From positions 248,001 to 312,000 of the forward strand of contig NZ_CP064939.1 of NCBI RefSeq assembly GCF_015679185.1: 64,000 nt of DNA. Direction: 5' to 3'. This document shows, piece by piece, positions 17,007-26,500 of this stretch. This DNA comes from Pedobacter endophyticus (GTDB lineage Bacteria > Bacteroidota > Bacteroidia > Sphingobacteriales > Sphingobacteriaceae). The stretch's first letter is position 1. Every line of letters begins with the position of its first letter. The position numbers and the translations under genes were made by a program. The notes beneath the pieces were generated by a model. It was not told the origin of the DNA and made no database searches. It was given only the letters and a program-made list of their open reading frames with translations.

Positions 17007-17174
17007 GTCATTCCCGCGCAGGCGGGAATCCTATTGCAAGGCACCAAATTTTTTGCGCATTAGGATCCCCAGTCAAGCTGAGGATGACGACCGTTCTTAG
17101 AAAACGCCATAAAATATGTTGTTATTTTGATTATTTCAGCTTGTAAAACGATGTTTCAAAGATGCGTCCACACG
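17007..17174 (+). repeat. Dispersed palindromic element in the 16.7-17.5 kb gap
   Basis: The gene-free stretch 16707-17466 holds one full copy of a dispersed element: hairpin ATTCCCGC-GCAG-GCGGGAAT (17010-17029), GCGCATTAGGATC, a GATGACGACCGTTC block, AAAACGCCATAAAAT, and an AAAGATGCGTCCACACG end. The same modules appear in reverse at 38781-38963 and 48631-48770, and in this orientation at 35609-35759. A second palindrome ATAGCCC-TATG-GGGCTAT lies at 17367-17384, with a near copy at 38615-38632. The promoter of the export operon must be within this gap, but no consensus was found. Confidence 0.82.
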
Positions 17175-17466
17175 TTAGGACTTCTCGGGGAAGCAATCTC
17201 ATTTCGTAAATCAGATTGCTTCAGCTTGCACAAACCCGGCCTCGCAATAACGATTCGGTGAAAACCTGTAATCCCAGCTCCTTTGTTCTTTTAAAACTTG
17301 ATCTCTACCAAATTAATTCACCCAATAATGCCATTTAAATAGCATTCAGCCACGTTTCCAAACTTTATAGCCCTATGGGGCTATTGTTTTCAATGTCACA
17401 AAACATCAACTTCGTAGAAGTAATTAGTCATACACTAACGGTCAAATTTATTTATCCCATATTCTA

Positions 17467-18219
17467 ATGAACAAACATTATTTTCTTATTCTCGTAACTT
17501 TGGTAGTACTGTTGAGCTCTTGTGGTTCATATAAAAATATCCCTTACTATCAAGATCTTGAAAGAAGTAAACAGACTACCGAAACGGTAGCAAACTTTTC
17601 TCCGCTAACCATTAGCCCTAACGATATATTGGCCATTAAGGTAAGTTCTAGAACGCCAGAATCATCGGCAATTTTTAGTTACGAGCCAAACAACAACCAG
17701 GATGCCATTCCGGGTTATCAGGTAGATGCGAATGGAAATGTTCATTTACCAGTTATCGGAACGATAAAAGCGGCAGGCTTTACTACAACGCAACTGCAAG
17801 AATCGATGAATAAGTCGTTACTTACCTATTACAAAGACCCGGTTGTAAATGTGCGCATTTTAAACTTTAAGGTGAGTGTTTATGGCGATGTTGAGCGCCC
17901 CAATGTATACACTTTGCAAAACGAACGAACTACCATTACACAAGCGTTGAGTTTGGCGGGCGATTTAAATATTACTGCGATGCGTAAAACCATCATCCTG
18001 GTTAGGGAAGAGGGGGGGCAGCGCAAATTCATCCCGATTGACCTTACTTCGAAAAAGATTTTCGAATCGCCTTACTACTACATCAGAAATAACGATGAGA
18101 TTTATGTTCAACCAGATCGTACCAAGTATGCAACGGTAGATCGCGGTTACAGAACGGCTACGTTAGTGCTCTCTGGCCTTTCAATCATCGCTATTGTTCT
18201 ATCCAACATCTACAGGTAA
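17467..18219 (+). CDS. Wza-like polysaccharide export lipoprotein
   Basis: A 250-aa outer-membrane polysaccharide exporter subunit. The lipobox LLSSCG places the lipidated Cys at residue 19. The Poly_export domain (about 43-125: 'LTISPNDILAIKV', then YQVDANGNVHLPVIGTIKAAG) is followed by one SLBB domain (about 132-215: VSVYGDVERPNVYTL ... ITQALSLAGDL). A C-terminal hydrophobic helix (about 226-248) is typical of the Bacteroidota forms. It starts the export operon and lies 3 bp before the Wzc-like kinase. Confidence 0.92.
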   Translation: MNKHYFLILVTLVVLLSSCGSYKNIPYYQDLERSKQTTETVANFSPLTISPNDILAIKVSSRTPESSAIFSYEPNNNQDAIPGYQVDANGNVHLPVIGTIKAAGFTTTQLQESMNKSLLTYYKDPVVNVRILNFKVSVYGDVERPNVYTLQNERTTITQALSLAGDLNITAMRKTIILVREEGGQRKFIPIDLTSKKIFESPYYYIRNNDEIYVQPDRTKYATVDRGYRTATLVLSGLSIIAIVLSNIYR

Positions 18220-18222
18220 ACT

Positions 18223-20607
18223 ATGAATACACAACAAGCACAATTTACAACTTATATAATTGGCGAAACCAAAGGTAAAAACGACGATTGGAAAGTAACC
18301 GTCAAAAAGTATCTTTTCCATTGGCCGTTGTTTTTAATCGCACTCATTTTTACACTTTCGGTTGCTTTCGTTTACATGAAAAGGTTTAAACCTGTTTACG
18401 AAATCAAGGCCACCATGATTATCAAAGACAATTCGAAAACGCCTGAGGCAAAATCGAACGTACTGGATGAGATTGGTTTAACGGGTTCATCTGAATTGAT
18501 CGAAAATGAGATGAAAGTATTAAAATCGAGGCAGTTGATTAGCAAAATTGTCGACGATTTTCAACTTTGGACTACTTACTATCGCAAAGACGGTTTGTTT
18601 ACAGAAACTGATGGACTGAATGCAAGGGATGTTTATACCGATAGTCCGGTTAAGTTTGTTTTGCTAAAGCGTACGGGCGATCTGGAAAACCAGGGAGTGA
18701 AAATTAAAGTTATCGACGATAAATCTTTCACCCTCGTACTTGGGGGCGGTAAGTCGAAGCAGTTGTTGTTTGCCGACAGCTATAGCGATAAGTTTGGGAC
18801 GTGGAAGCTGGTACCGAACAAAAACATTCTTGATGCAAAGGGCAAAACAGTTTATATCGGCATTACGGAGCCAGCGATCAGAACCTTGGAAGTTCAACAA
18901 TCTATCGAAGTGAGCCTGTCGAGCAAGCTCGGTACCTCGATTGATCTGGCAGTGTCTGACGTAAATGAGAAAAGGGGTAAAGACATTCTAAATGCGGTAA
19001 TTGCCAATTATTACGAAACATCGACTACAGAAAAAAATCGGGAGTTAAAGCAGACCTTAGAATTTTTGGACCAAAGACTGGCTTCGTTAACGGGAGAACT
19101 TTCGACAGCGGAACGCGGTATTGAGGGCTTTAGAACGAGTAAGGGATTAACGGACATTAGTTCGCAAACAAAAATCAGCCTAGAGAATTTACAGGCGAAC
19201 GATTCGAAACTTAACGAGGTAAATTTGCAGTTGAGCGTAATCAATGGTATCGATCAGTATGTAAACTCGTCGCAAAATATGGGCAAGATTCCTTCAACCA
19301 TCGGAATCGACGATCCATCTTTATTGAGCTCCATTGAGAAGCTGAGCAACCTGCAACTGGATCACGACAGATTGGCGGCGAATATGCCAGAAACAAACCC
19401 TGAGTTTGAGCCCATTAACAGGCAAATCAGAACCACAAAAAGCAGCATCAGAGAAAGTGTTAAAAACATAAAAAACAACCTGCAAAACTCAAGAAACAAA
19501 TTGCAGGCTTATAATAATCGGTTTGAGGCGTCTATCAGAGACATTCCTTCTGAGGAGCGTCAATTTGTAAACATTAAGAGACAGCAATCGAGCAAGGAAA
19601 ACACATACACTTACCTGCTTCAAAAAAGGGAAGAAGTAGCGGTTAAATATGCTTCTAATTTATCGAACAACCGAATAGTTGACGATGCTTATGCAGAAAC
19701 ACCGAAAGACCCGAAAGCCCTTGTTTATTTTGTTTCGATTTTTATGGGCCTGGCCCTGCCAATCAGCCTGGTTTACGGCAGAGGCGCACTTTCGGATAAG
19801 ATTATTGATGCCGACGATATTACTAACGCTGTAGATATTCCCATCGTGGGCGAGTTGCCTTATGATAAAAAAACAAGTCATATCGCCATAAAAGATAACA
19901 GCTTAAATGCGATAAGTGAGCAGCTCAGGGCTTTAAGAATTAAGCTTTATTACCTGCACGATAAGAAAGAAACGGGACGCGTAACGCTGGTAACTTCAAG
20001 CATATCCAAAGAGGGAAAAAGTTTTGTAAGTGTAAACATCAGCTCGGCACTGGCCATGGCGTTTAAAAAAACAATTATCCTCGAACTGGATATGCGGAAG
20101 CCAAAGGTTGCCCAGTATTTTGGCGTCACCGATCAGCATAAGGGCATGAGCGAATATTTGTTGGGTAAGGCAACGCTTCCGGAAATTATCAGAAACTCTG
20201 GTGCTAACGCTAATCTCGATATTATTTCCTGCGGTCAATTAGTCGATAATCCATCTGAGCTTTTAGAGCAAAAACGCCTTGCTCAGCTTATCGATACGTT
20301 GAAAGAGCAGTATGATGATATCGTAATCGATAGTCCTCCGGCGCATTTGGTGCCCGATGCTATTCTGCTTTCGCGGTTGTGCGGCGTAACCTTATACATT
20401 GTTAGGCAGGGGTATACTGAAAAAAGCGAAATGAAGTTTTTAAAACAACTGCAGGACCAAGACCACATGAAAAACATCAACATTGTTTTCAACTCTATTG
20501 AGCGTGTAAAATATGGTTATGGTTACAAATACGACGAGTCTTATTATACCAACACCAAGGCCGGCTTTTTACAGCCTATTTTTAGCGATTTCAGAAGTCG
20601 GTTTTAG
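18223..20607 (+). CDS. Wzc-like polysaccharide co-polymerase with BY-kinase domain
   Basis: A 794-aa inner-membrane chain-length regulator and tyrosine autokinase. TM1 is at about 32-52, a Wzz/GNVR periplasmic domain with coiled coil covers about 55-495, and TM2 is at about 498-518. The cytoplasmic kinase has Walker A in SSISKEGKS (about 591-599), Walker A' ILELDMRKP (about 618-626) and Walker B DDIVIDSPP (about 697-705). The tail at about 764-776 holds six tyrosines (YGYGYKYDESYY), the likely autophosphorylation cluster. No separate phosphatase gene (Wzb) is seen in the window. Confidence 0.94.
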   Translation: MNTQQAQFTTYIIGETKGKNDDWKVTVKKYLFHWPLFLIALIFTLSVAFVYMKRFKPVYEIKATMIIKDNSKTPEAKSNVLDEIGLTGSSELIENEMKVLKSRQLISKIVDDFQLWTTYYRKDGLFTETDGLNARDVYTDSPVKFVLLKRTGDLENQGVKIKVIDDKSFTLVLGGGKSKQLLFADSYSDKFGTWKLVPNKNILDAKGKTVYIGITEPAIRTLEVQQSIEVSLSSKLGTSIDLAVSDVNEKRGKDILNAVIANYYETSTTEKNRELKQTLEFLDQRLASLTGELSTAERGIEGFRTSKGLTDISSQTKISLENLQANDSKLNEVNLQLSVINGIDQYVNSSQNMGKIPSTIGIDDPSLLSSIEKLSNLQLDHDRLAANMPETNPEFEPINRQIRTTKSSIRESVKNIKNNLQNSRNKLQAYNNRFEASIRDIPSEERQFVNIKRQQSSKENTYTYLLQKREEVAVKYASNLSNNRIVDDAYAETPKDPKALVYFVSIFMGLALPISLVYGRGALSDKIIDADDITNAVDIPIVGELPYDKKTSHIAIKDNSLNAISEQLRALRIKLYYLHDKKETGRVTLVTSSISKEGKSFVSVNISSALAMAFKKTIILELDMRKPKVAQYFGVTDQHKGMSEYLLGKATLPEIIRNSGANANLDIISCGQLVDNPSELLEQKRLAQLIDTLKEQYDDIVIDSPPAHLVPDAILLSRLCGVTLYIVRQGYTEKSEMKFLKQLQDQDHMKNINIVFNSIERVKYGYGYKYDESYYTNTKAGFLQPIFSDFRSRF

Positions 20608-20640
20608 CCACTGGCGCAAATTATATTTTTAACATTTAAA

Positions 20641-21489
20641 ATGAAAACTGTTATACTGGAACCATTGGGGGGCCTTGCCAATAGAATTAGAGCGGTAGAG
20701 TCGGCGTACAATTTTTCCATAGCAAATAATTCGAAACTAATTGTTGTTTGGGAGCAAAACGGCTGGCTAAATGCCACCTATGAAGACTGTTTTGAAAGCT
20801 TGCCCAACGTTGAGGTTATTAATCTCAATTACAACGGCACCTCGGTGGCCAGTAAGGTAAAAAGGCGCCTATTGGATGGTTACAAATATTATTTAAAGAA
20901 ACGCTACACATCGTCGGCAATTGGCGATGCGCAAATTGAGGAACTTTTCGATAAGCTGGGCGCTAACCCGCAAGCCATTAAGGCAAGTGTAGACAGCGCA
21001 GTTAATGGTAAAGGGATTTATATCAAATGCTGTTACGAGTTTTACCCGAACTTAAATAACCTTAACCTTAGCATCAAGCATTCGATAAGGGCATTTGCGA
21101 GCGACTTTTTGAAAAAAAATCAGTGTGATATAGGCATTCACATCCGAAGAACCGATCATGTGGAGGCCATAAGCAATTCGCCGCTGCATTTATTTAAGGA
21201 TCAGATTTCGAATGCCCTGGCGCAATGGCCCGATTACAAATTTTATCTTTCTACCGATTCTGCCGAGGTGGCGCAAGAGTTGCAAACGCAGTTTAAAGAT
21301 AAGCTGGTAACCGGCGTTTCCGATCGGAGAAGAGATTCGACAGAGGGGATCAGATCGGCATTGCTGGATTTGTATTGTTTGGGCAGTTGCAAAGAAATTT
21401 GGGGTTCGGATAAAAGTAGCTTTTCCGACCGTGCCGCCCGAATGAATAAAATTCCGTTAAAGATCATCTCATTGCAAACCAGTAGCTAA
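20641..21489 (+). CDS. Fucosyltransferase-like glycosyltransferase (GT-B)
   Basis: A 282-aa protein. The N-terminus MKTVILEPLGGLANRIRAVESAY is the glycine-rich opening seen in alpha-1,2/1,6- and O-fucosyltransferase relatives ('GGLGNRL'). The donor-binding motif HIRRTDH lies at about 167-173, followed by FYLSTDS and IWGSDKSSFSDRAA, which correspond to the later fucosyltransferase motifs. GDP-fucose synthesis genes (42.1-44.2 kb) lie in the same window, supporting fucose transfer into the polymer. Linkage and acceptor are unknown. Confidence 0.75.
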   Translation: MKTVILEPLGGLANRIRAVESAYNFSIANNSKLIVVWEQNGWLNATYEDCFESLPNVEVINLNYNGTSVASKVKRRLLDGYKYYLKKRYTSSAIGDAQIEELFDKLGANPQAIKASVDSAVNGKGIYIKCCYEFYPNLNNLNLSIKHSIRAFASDFLKKNQCDIGIHIRRTDHVEAISNSPLHLFKDQISNALAQWPDYKFYLSTDSAEVAQELQTQFKDKLVTGVSDRRRDSTEGIRSALLDLYCLGSCKEIWGSDKSSFSDRAARMNKIPLKIISLQTSS

Positions 21490-21495
21490 TTTTAA

Positions 21496-22800
21496 ATGGC
21501 AACCGATATTATCGTAAAAAAAATACAAGGCTTTAAGGTGTTTGCAAAAGAACAAGATCTTTTTAGCAAGCTCAAGTCAACTGGCCTGTACCTTTTGGTG
21601 CCTTTAATAAATTTTAGTGTATCTATTTTTACTTCGCCGATTTTTGCGCGTTACTTAACGGCACAAGAGTTTGGTTATTTGGGTTATTTTACCTCGTTGG
21701 CCACCTTTATCTCTTGTTTTTACGGCCTGCTGTTCCAAACCTATTACATGTCGGTTTATTTTAGAGAGAACGAACAAGAAAGGAGAGAGGTGCTTTCTAC
21801 CTTAACCTTGTTTAACGTACTGTGGAACCTGGTTTTCTTTCCGCTTTCGTACGTTGGCCTCTATTTTTATTTTAAACTCACCCATTCAGAAATTCCGTTT
21901 TATCCATTTGCGTTATTTTGCCTTGGCGGTGGGGTTTTGGGTACTTACAAAGGGTTTATTCAGGTTAATTACAGGTTATCTAACAAGCCAATTGCCTTTG
22001 TGCTGCTCGTTTCGGGCTACAGGGTATTATCAACACTGGCTTCGCTGTATTTTGTGGCTTATGCCAAAATGGGATTGCAGGGTCGGTTGTTGGGCGCTTT
22101 CATTGTTGAGGTATTGTTTTTAATATTTTCGATGTATTTAATACTCAAGGGCACAAGTTTAAAAATCCATTGGTCGGTATTAAAAAAGGCGTACAAAATC
22201 ATTCTGCCCTTGTTTCCTGCATCGTTTTTATTGTTACCACTCGGCAATTTCGATAACATTGTGTTAGAACGCCTCAATCAAAGTGCCGAAATGGGGTTGT
22301 ACAACATTGGTAAGGGCATTGCCAGTTACGTTTATATTGCCTTGTTTCCTTTTTATCAAACTTTTGAGCCAAATATTTACAAAAATGTGGTTCAGGGTAA
22401 CTTCCGATCGCTTAAAGTAACCGGTGGTGCCTTAATTGCCCTCATTATCGTTAGCGTAATCGGTTTTTGGATTGTTTCGCCCTACATTATCGATTACCTT
22501 ACCGCCGGAAAATACTTGGCTGCAGTGCATTATGCCAATATTTTGGCGCTAACCAGTGGGCTGATGATTATTTTCTCGTTTTTCGATGCCATTATCAATG
22601 CGCTGCAAGAAACCAAGAAACATTTGTATATCAATTCCATTATCGCGGTTATTTGTGTGGCAACCTATTCTGTTTTTGGTCTTTACTTTAAACAGGTTGG
22701 GGTGGCCGTTGCAACAATTATCACTTATTGCCTGCTCATTCTGTTACAAGCCACCTTTGTGGTTCGGAAAATAAAAATTCTTTCAAGCGCTCACATTTAA
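21496..22800 (+). CDS. Wzx-type polysaccharide flippase (MATE/MOP superfamily)
   Basis: A 434-aa polytopic membrane protein with about 12 to 14 hydrophobic helices. It shows the signature N-terminal segment FSVSIFTSPIFARYLTAQEFGYLGYFTSLATFI of polysaccharide-biosynthesis flippases, and a central NIVLERLNQSAEMGLYNIGKGIASY that is typical of the second half. It should flip lipid-linked repeat units across the inner membrane. It lies 6 bp after the fucosyltransferase-like gene, within the core EPS operon. Confidence 0.92.
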   Translation: MATDIIVKKIQGFKVFAKEQDLFSKLKSTGLYLLVPLINFSVSIFTSPIFARYLTAQEFGYLGYFTSLATFISCFYGLLFQTYYMSVYFRENEQERREVLSTLTLFNVLWNLVFFPLSYVGLYFYFKLTHSEIPFYPFALFCLGGGVLGTYKGFIQVNYRLSNKPIAFVLLVSGYRVLSTLASLYFVAYAKMGLQGRLLGAFIVEVLFLIFSMYLILKGTSLKIHWSVLKKAYKIILPLFPASFLLLPLGNFDNIVLERLNQSAEMGLYNIGKGIASYVYIALFPFYQTFEPNIYKNVVQGNFRSLKVTGGALIALIIVSVIGFWIVSPYIIDYLTAGKYLAAVHYANILALTSGLMIIFSFFDAIINALQETKKHLYINSIIAVICVATYSVFGLYFKQVGVAVATIITYCLLILLQATFVVRKIKILSSAHI

Positions 22801-22809
22801 ATTATCAAT

Positions 22810-23754
22810 ATGTCAACCTCAAAGGCAGCAGTATTATTAATCACATTTAACAGGCCCGATACAACGAAAGTTGTGCTTGAAGCCATTGCTAAATACGAGC
22901 CTGAGCGATTATATGTTTTTTCTGATGGTCCTCGCGAGCACAATTTCGACGAAGACTCGAAAAACATTGCCATCACCCGGGCGCTATTTGAAAAGCTGAA
23001 CTGGGGCGGCGAGCTCATTACCCGATTTATGGAACAAAACCAGGGTTGCGGTTTGGGCGTATCGGGTGCCATTAACTGGGCCTTTGAAACAGAAGAGCAA
23101 CTGATTATTCTTGAAGATGACTGCGTTCCATCGATGTCGTTTTTTAACTTTTGCAACAACCTTTTACATAAATACCAAAATGATAGCCGCGTAATGCACA
23201 TTACCGGAACCCGTTGGAACGATGAATTTAACGTTGATGAAGAAAGTTATTTCTTTAGTAAATACGCACACATTTGGGGCTGGGCAACGTGGAAAAGGGC
23301 CTGGGAAAAGTACGATTTCCTAATGGAAGACTGGAATGATTTTCGCCGTTCGAAAATACTGAACCATGTGCTCGATAACTATTTCCCTTTGGTTAAACGT
23401 TGGGACTTTATGTTCAACAGCATTTATGAGCTAAAACGCAAACATACCTGGGATTACCAGTGGCAATACGCCGTTTTTAAAAATAATGGCCTTTGTGCTA
23501 CGCCGGTGCAAAATTTGGTTACAAACATTGGCGATGTTGGCGTGCACTTTAGCGAAACTACAAAAGCGCACCACCGAAACAGAGGCGAGCTGAACGAAAA
23601 CCTCGTTCACCCAAGGTATTTTCACCCTCATTATCGTTTTGACAAATATCACGGAAAATCGTTCTTTCTTGAGGGGAGAAGCGTTTTTCGCTTAACGTAC
23701 GACCAAACCATCGGCAGAATAAAATATGTTTACCAAAACAATCAGTCAAGCTAA
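22810..23754 (+). CDS. Family 2 glycosyltransferase (HlpA-like)
   Basis: A 314-aa GT-A glycosyltransferase. It starts with the nucleotide-binding strand AAVLLITFNRPDTTKVVLEAI. It has NQGCGLGVSGAINWAF, then the metal-binding acidic motif LIILEDDCVPS (about 98-108) and an aromatic acceptor region WGWATWKRAWEKYDF (about 157-171). This pattern is that of the 'hemolytic protein HlpA-like' GT2 group found in capsule loci. The C-terminal part may contact the membrane or acceptor lipid. Sugar specificity is unknown. Confidence 0.86.
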   Translation: MSTSKAAVLLITFNRPDTTKVVLEAIAKYEPERLYVFSDGPREHNFDEDSKNIAITRALFEKLNWGGELITRFMEQNQGCGLGVSGAINWAFETEEQLIILEDDCVPSMSFFNFCNNLLHKYQNDSRVMHITGTRWNDEFNVDEESYFFSKYAHIWGWATWKRAWEKYDFLMEDWNDFRRSKILNHVLDNYFPLVKRWDFMFNSIYELKRKHTWDYQWQYAVFKNNGLCATPVQNLVTNIGDVGVHFSETTKAHHRNRGELNENLVHPRYFHPHYRFDKYHGKSFFLEGRSVFRLTYDQTIGRIKYVYQNNQSS

Positions 23755-23760
23755 TTTTTA

Positions 23761-24993
23761 ATGAAAGTTTTACACATCACATTTTCTGATACCGGAGGGG
23801 CCGGGGCTGCGGCACTACGCCTGCACAAAGGTTTGCTTTCTGTTGGCGTAGCAAGCAAATTATTGGTTATGGAAAAACGAACCGATAATGAAGAGGTGTA
23901 TGCGTACCCAAAGAAAAATAAATACCTGATTTTGTTTTTGAGGGTGTTGAAAAAGATGCGCTTACCGCAAACGCTCGAACATAAGAACGACAATTTATAT
24001 AAAGGCTTTAAGGGCAACTTCGAGTATTTTTCTTTTGCTAAAACTTCTTTCGTCGAATTGCCAACGCACCCTTTGGTGCAGCAGGCCGACGTAATCAATT
24101 TGCACTGGATTCCGAATTTTGTAGATTATACCTCGTTTTTTGATCAGGTAAAAAAGCCAATCGTTTGGACACAGCACGACATGAACGCCTTTCAGGGCGG
24201 TTTTCATTACAAGGATGATAATTTCAGGAACGATCACCTGCATCAATACAATAACGAGCAATATCAGCAGAAGCTGCTTGGCCTCTCGCGGATAAAAGAA
24301 AGCCAGCTGGTTGTAGTTTCGCCATCGAAATGGATGTACAACGAAGCAAAAAGTTCCGAAATTCTCGGCCGGTTTAAGCATGTTCACATTCCGAACGGCC
24401 TCGATCCGCAGCTCTTTTATTTCAAGGATAAACAAACTTCGGGGCCCGATTTCCGCCTCGATGGTAACAAAATTAAGGTGCTCTTTATTTCGGAGACTGT
24501 TAAAAGCATCAGAAAAGGTTTTACCCACATTCTCGATTTGTTGAACGATGCCGAAATTGCCCAAAAGTGTCAGTTTATTGCCGTGGGCAGTATTAAAGAA
24601 TCAGACAAGGTAAAAGGCGTAAAATATTTGGGCAAAGTGAACTCGGAAGCGGCAATAAGCGACATTTACAACATGGCCGACATTTACCTGCTGCCAAGCC
24701 TCGAAGATAATTTTCCTAATGTAATGCTGGAAAGCCTCGCCTGCGGAACGCCCGTGGTAGGTTTCGATATTGGTGGCCTCAAAGATTTGATTACTAATGA
24801 TGTGAACGGATATCTTTCTGAAAGTATTACCGTGAGCGGGCTTAAAGCAGCCTTGTTAAAATGCATTGATCATATTGGCTCATTCGATAAAAAAGCAATT
24901 GCTAATCAAATCGGAACACGATACAATACTAAAATACAGGCCGAAAGCTACCTTAATATTTACAAAACTCTTAACCCATCAACTGGTGAATAA
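23761..24993 (+). CDS. Family 4 glycosyltransferase
   Basis: A 410-aa GT-B enzyme. The N-lobe begins MKVLHITFSDTGGAGAAALRLHKGL, typical of WcaC-like capsular transferases, and includes NLHWIPNFVDY and WTQHDMNAFQGGFHY. The C-lobe has VSPSKWMYNEA, HIPNGLD and the EX7E motif region LEDNFPNVMLESLACGTPVVGFDIGG (about 319-344). It lies 6 bp after the GT2 gene, and its 3' end overlaps the polymerase start by 8 bp. Confidence 0.9.
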   Translation: MKVLHITFSDTGGAGAAALRLHKGLLSVGVASKLLVMEKRTDNEEVYAYPKKNKYLILFLRVLKKMRLPQTLEHKNDNLYKGFKGNFEYFSFAKTSFVELPTHPLVQQADVINLHWIPNFVDYTSFFDQVKKPIVWTQHDMNAFQGGFHYKDDNFRNDHLHQYNNEQYQQKLLGLSRIKESQLVVVSPSKWMYNEAKSSEILGRFKHVHIPNGLDPQLFYFKDKQTSGPDFRLDGNKIKVLFISETVKSIRKGFTHILDLLNDAEIAQKCQFIAVGSIKESDKVKGVKYLGKVNSEAAISDIYNMADIYLLPSLEDNFPNVMLESLACGTPVVGFDIGGLKDLITNDVNGYLSESITVSGLKAALLKCIDHIGSFDKKAIANQIGTRYNTKIQAESYLNIYKTLNPSTGE

Positions 24994-26500
24994 AATTAAA
25001 GAAACTTCCGGATCGGTAGCCAGTATTCTGCTAAAAATTGCTGCGCAGGCAGTTATCGGGCAGTTTACTTACACCAAGTTTCCGTTGCCCGTAGTGGTGC
25101 TTGCACTTTTACTGGTCATCTTCTTGTTTTTTATCTCGCTTTACAAGAAAGATTATTTCTCGTTTTTAATGCAGCTTTTTATCTGCAATCACTATACTTA
25201 TGGTTACGAAATAGGCGGAACGTTTAATCTGGCCGCCACCATAGCGCTGGTGGCTTACCTGCTCAACTATGGTTCGAGCTATTTTGCCGAAACCTCGTTA
25301 AAAAAGCCGATTTTATTATTGACGGTTATTTTTCTGTTTATTCAGTGCTGCAGCCTTATTTATAGTCGTACCCCAACCAGCCTGAAAATCTCATCGGCCG
25401 CCTGTTTGTTCAACTTTTTCTTTTTGTTTTATTATGCCTCAAAAATACAGCTCGATGCCGATAAGTACATCAAAATTATTCAGGTAACGGGGATTTACTT
25501 TTGCTTTATGTTTGTAAACGCACTTAATCAGCGTTACGAATATTTTTTATCGCCGTTTGATTTCTTTCCAAATGTTGGCCCTAACGCCACCTGGGAACTC
25601 GATATTCCACGTGCAGCCGGAACGCTGGGCAACTTTGAGTATTATGCCGAATATTCCATTTCGCTTATTGCACTATGCCTGCCCGGCGTATTAAGTGGGT
25701 CGTACAGTAAAGTAAGTAAAAAGTTCATGTTTTTTTGCATCGGTTTGCTCGGGCTCGCCTTGCTGGCCATTGTTTTATCAGGCACCCGATCGTCGATCTT
25801 GTTGCTGCCGTTTCTGGTAATATTAACCATCTTTTTGCTGGCTAAAAGAACAAGTTTTAAGAATCTGGCTATTGGTGCCGCAGGCGTTACGCTTTTCTTT
25901 ATCATTAATAGTATACATACCATTGTAGATTTTAGCATCTTTACAAAACGAAGCGAAGAGGTTGATATGAAACATGTTACGTTAGAGAGTGTAATGAGTG
26001 GTAAGGACATGAACAGGGGTGAGATATTTGCCTATGGCTTCGAAAAAATGCAAAAGGCAAATCTGTTTCTGGGCGAAGGTTTTTTTACCAACCGCAATCA
26101 ATATGTAATTACGCATTTTGATAAGATAGATCCCAACGGTATTCCCGATTACCATAACCTTTACATGAGTGCGGTGGTGCTTTGGGGGTATCTGGGCGCA
26201 CTTATTCTGATATTTTTCTTCTTTTTTAGCCTATATCGTGGCTTCAGGCTCTATTTTAAGCTGAAAAAACAAGATTTCTTTCTGGTCGACCTGCTTTTGG
26301 GCTTCAATTTGCTTTTCTTGTTTTTTATGGTCAATCAGTTTAAGATCCAGTTTATCAGAGATGCAAACTATTTTATGCTTACGTTGATATTACTGGCCTT
26401 TTATAACTCCCTTATACATTTATTATCCAAAAAAGTGGTCGTTATCCCTACCCAACAAATTAAATTTTATGAAAATAGCAGTACTACTCACAACCTATAA
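24986..26500 (+). CDS. Wzy-type O-antigen/EPS polymerase
   Basis: A 504-aa polytopic protein with about 12 hydrophobic helices. The Wzy_C/O-antigen-ligase region includes AAGTLGNFEYYAEYSISLIAL and VLSGTRSSILLLPFLV (about 256-282). A large periplasmic loop follows, with GEGFFTNRNQYV and DYHNLYMSAVVLWGYLG. The longer frame from 24866 would overlap the upstream transferase by 128 bp, so the GTG at 24986, overlapping its stop by 8 bp, is preferred. It should polymerise the repeat units delivered by the flippase. A ligase activity is the alternative. Confidence 0.85.
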   Translation: MNKIKETSGSVASILLKIAAQAVIGQFTYTKFPLPVVVLALLLVIFLFFISLYKKDYFSFLMQLFICNHYTYGYEIGGTFNLAATIALVAYLLNYGSSYFAETSLKKPILLLTVIFLFIQCCSLIYSRTPTSLKISSAACLFNFFFLFYYASKIQLDADKYIKIIQVTGIYFCFMFVNALNQRYEYFLSPFDFFPNVGPNATWELDIPRAAGTLGNFEYYAEYSISLIALCLPGVLSGSYSKVSKKFMFFCIGLLGLALLAIVLSGTRSSILLLPFLVILTIFLLAKRTSFKNLAIGAAGVTLFFIINSIHTIVDFSIFTKRSEEVDMKHVTLESVMSGKDMNRGEIFAYGFEKMQKANLFLGEGFFTNRNQYVITHFDKIDPNGIPDYHNLYMSAVVLWGYLGALILIFFFFFSLYRGFRLYFKLKKQDFFLVDLLLGFNLLFLFFMVNQFKIQFIRDANYFMLTLILLAFYNSLIHLLSKKVVVIPTQQIKFYENSSTTHNL

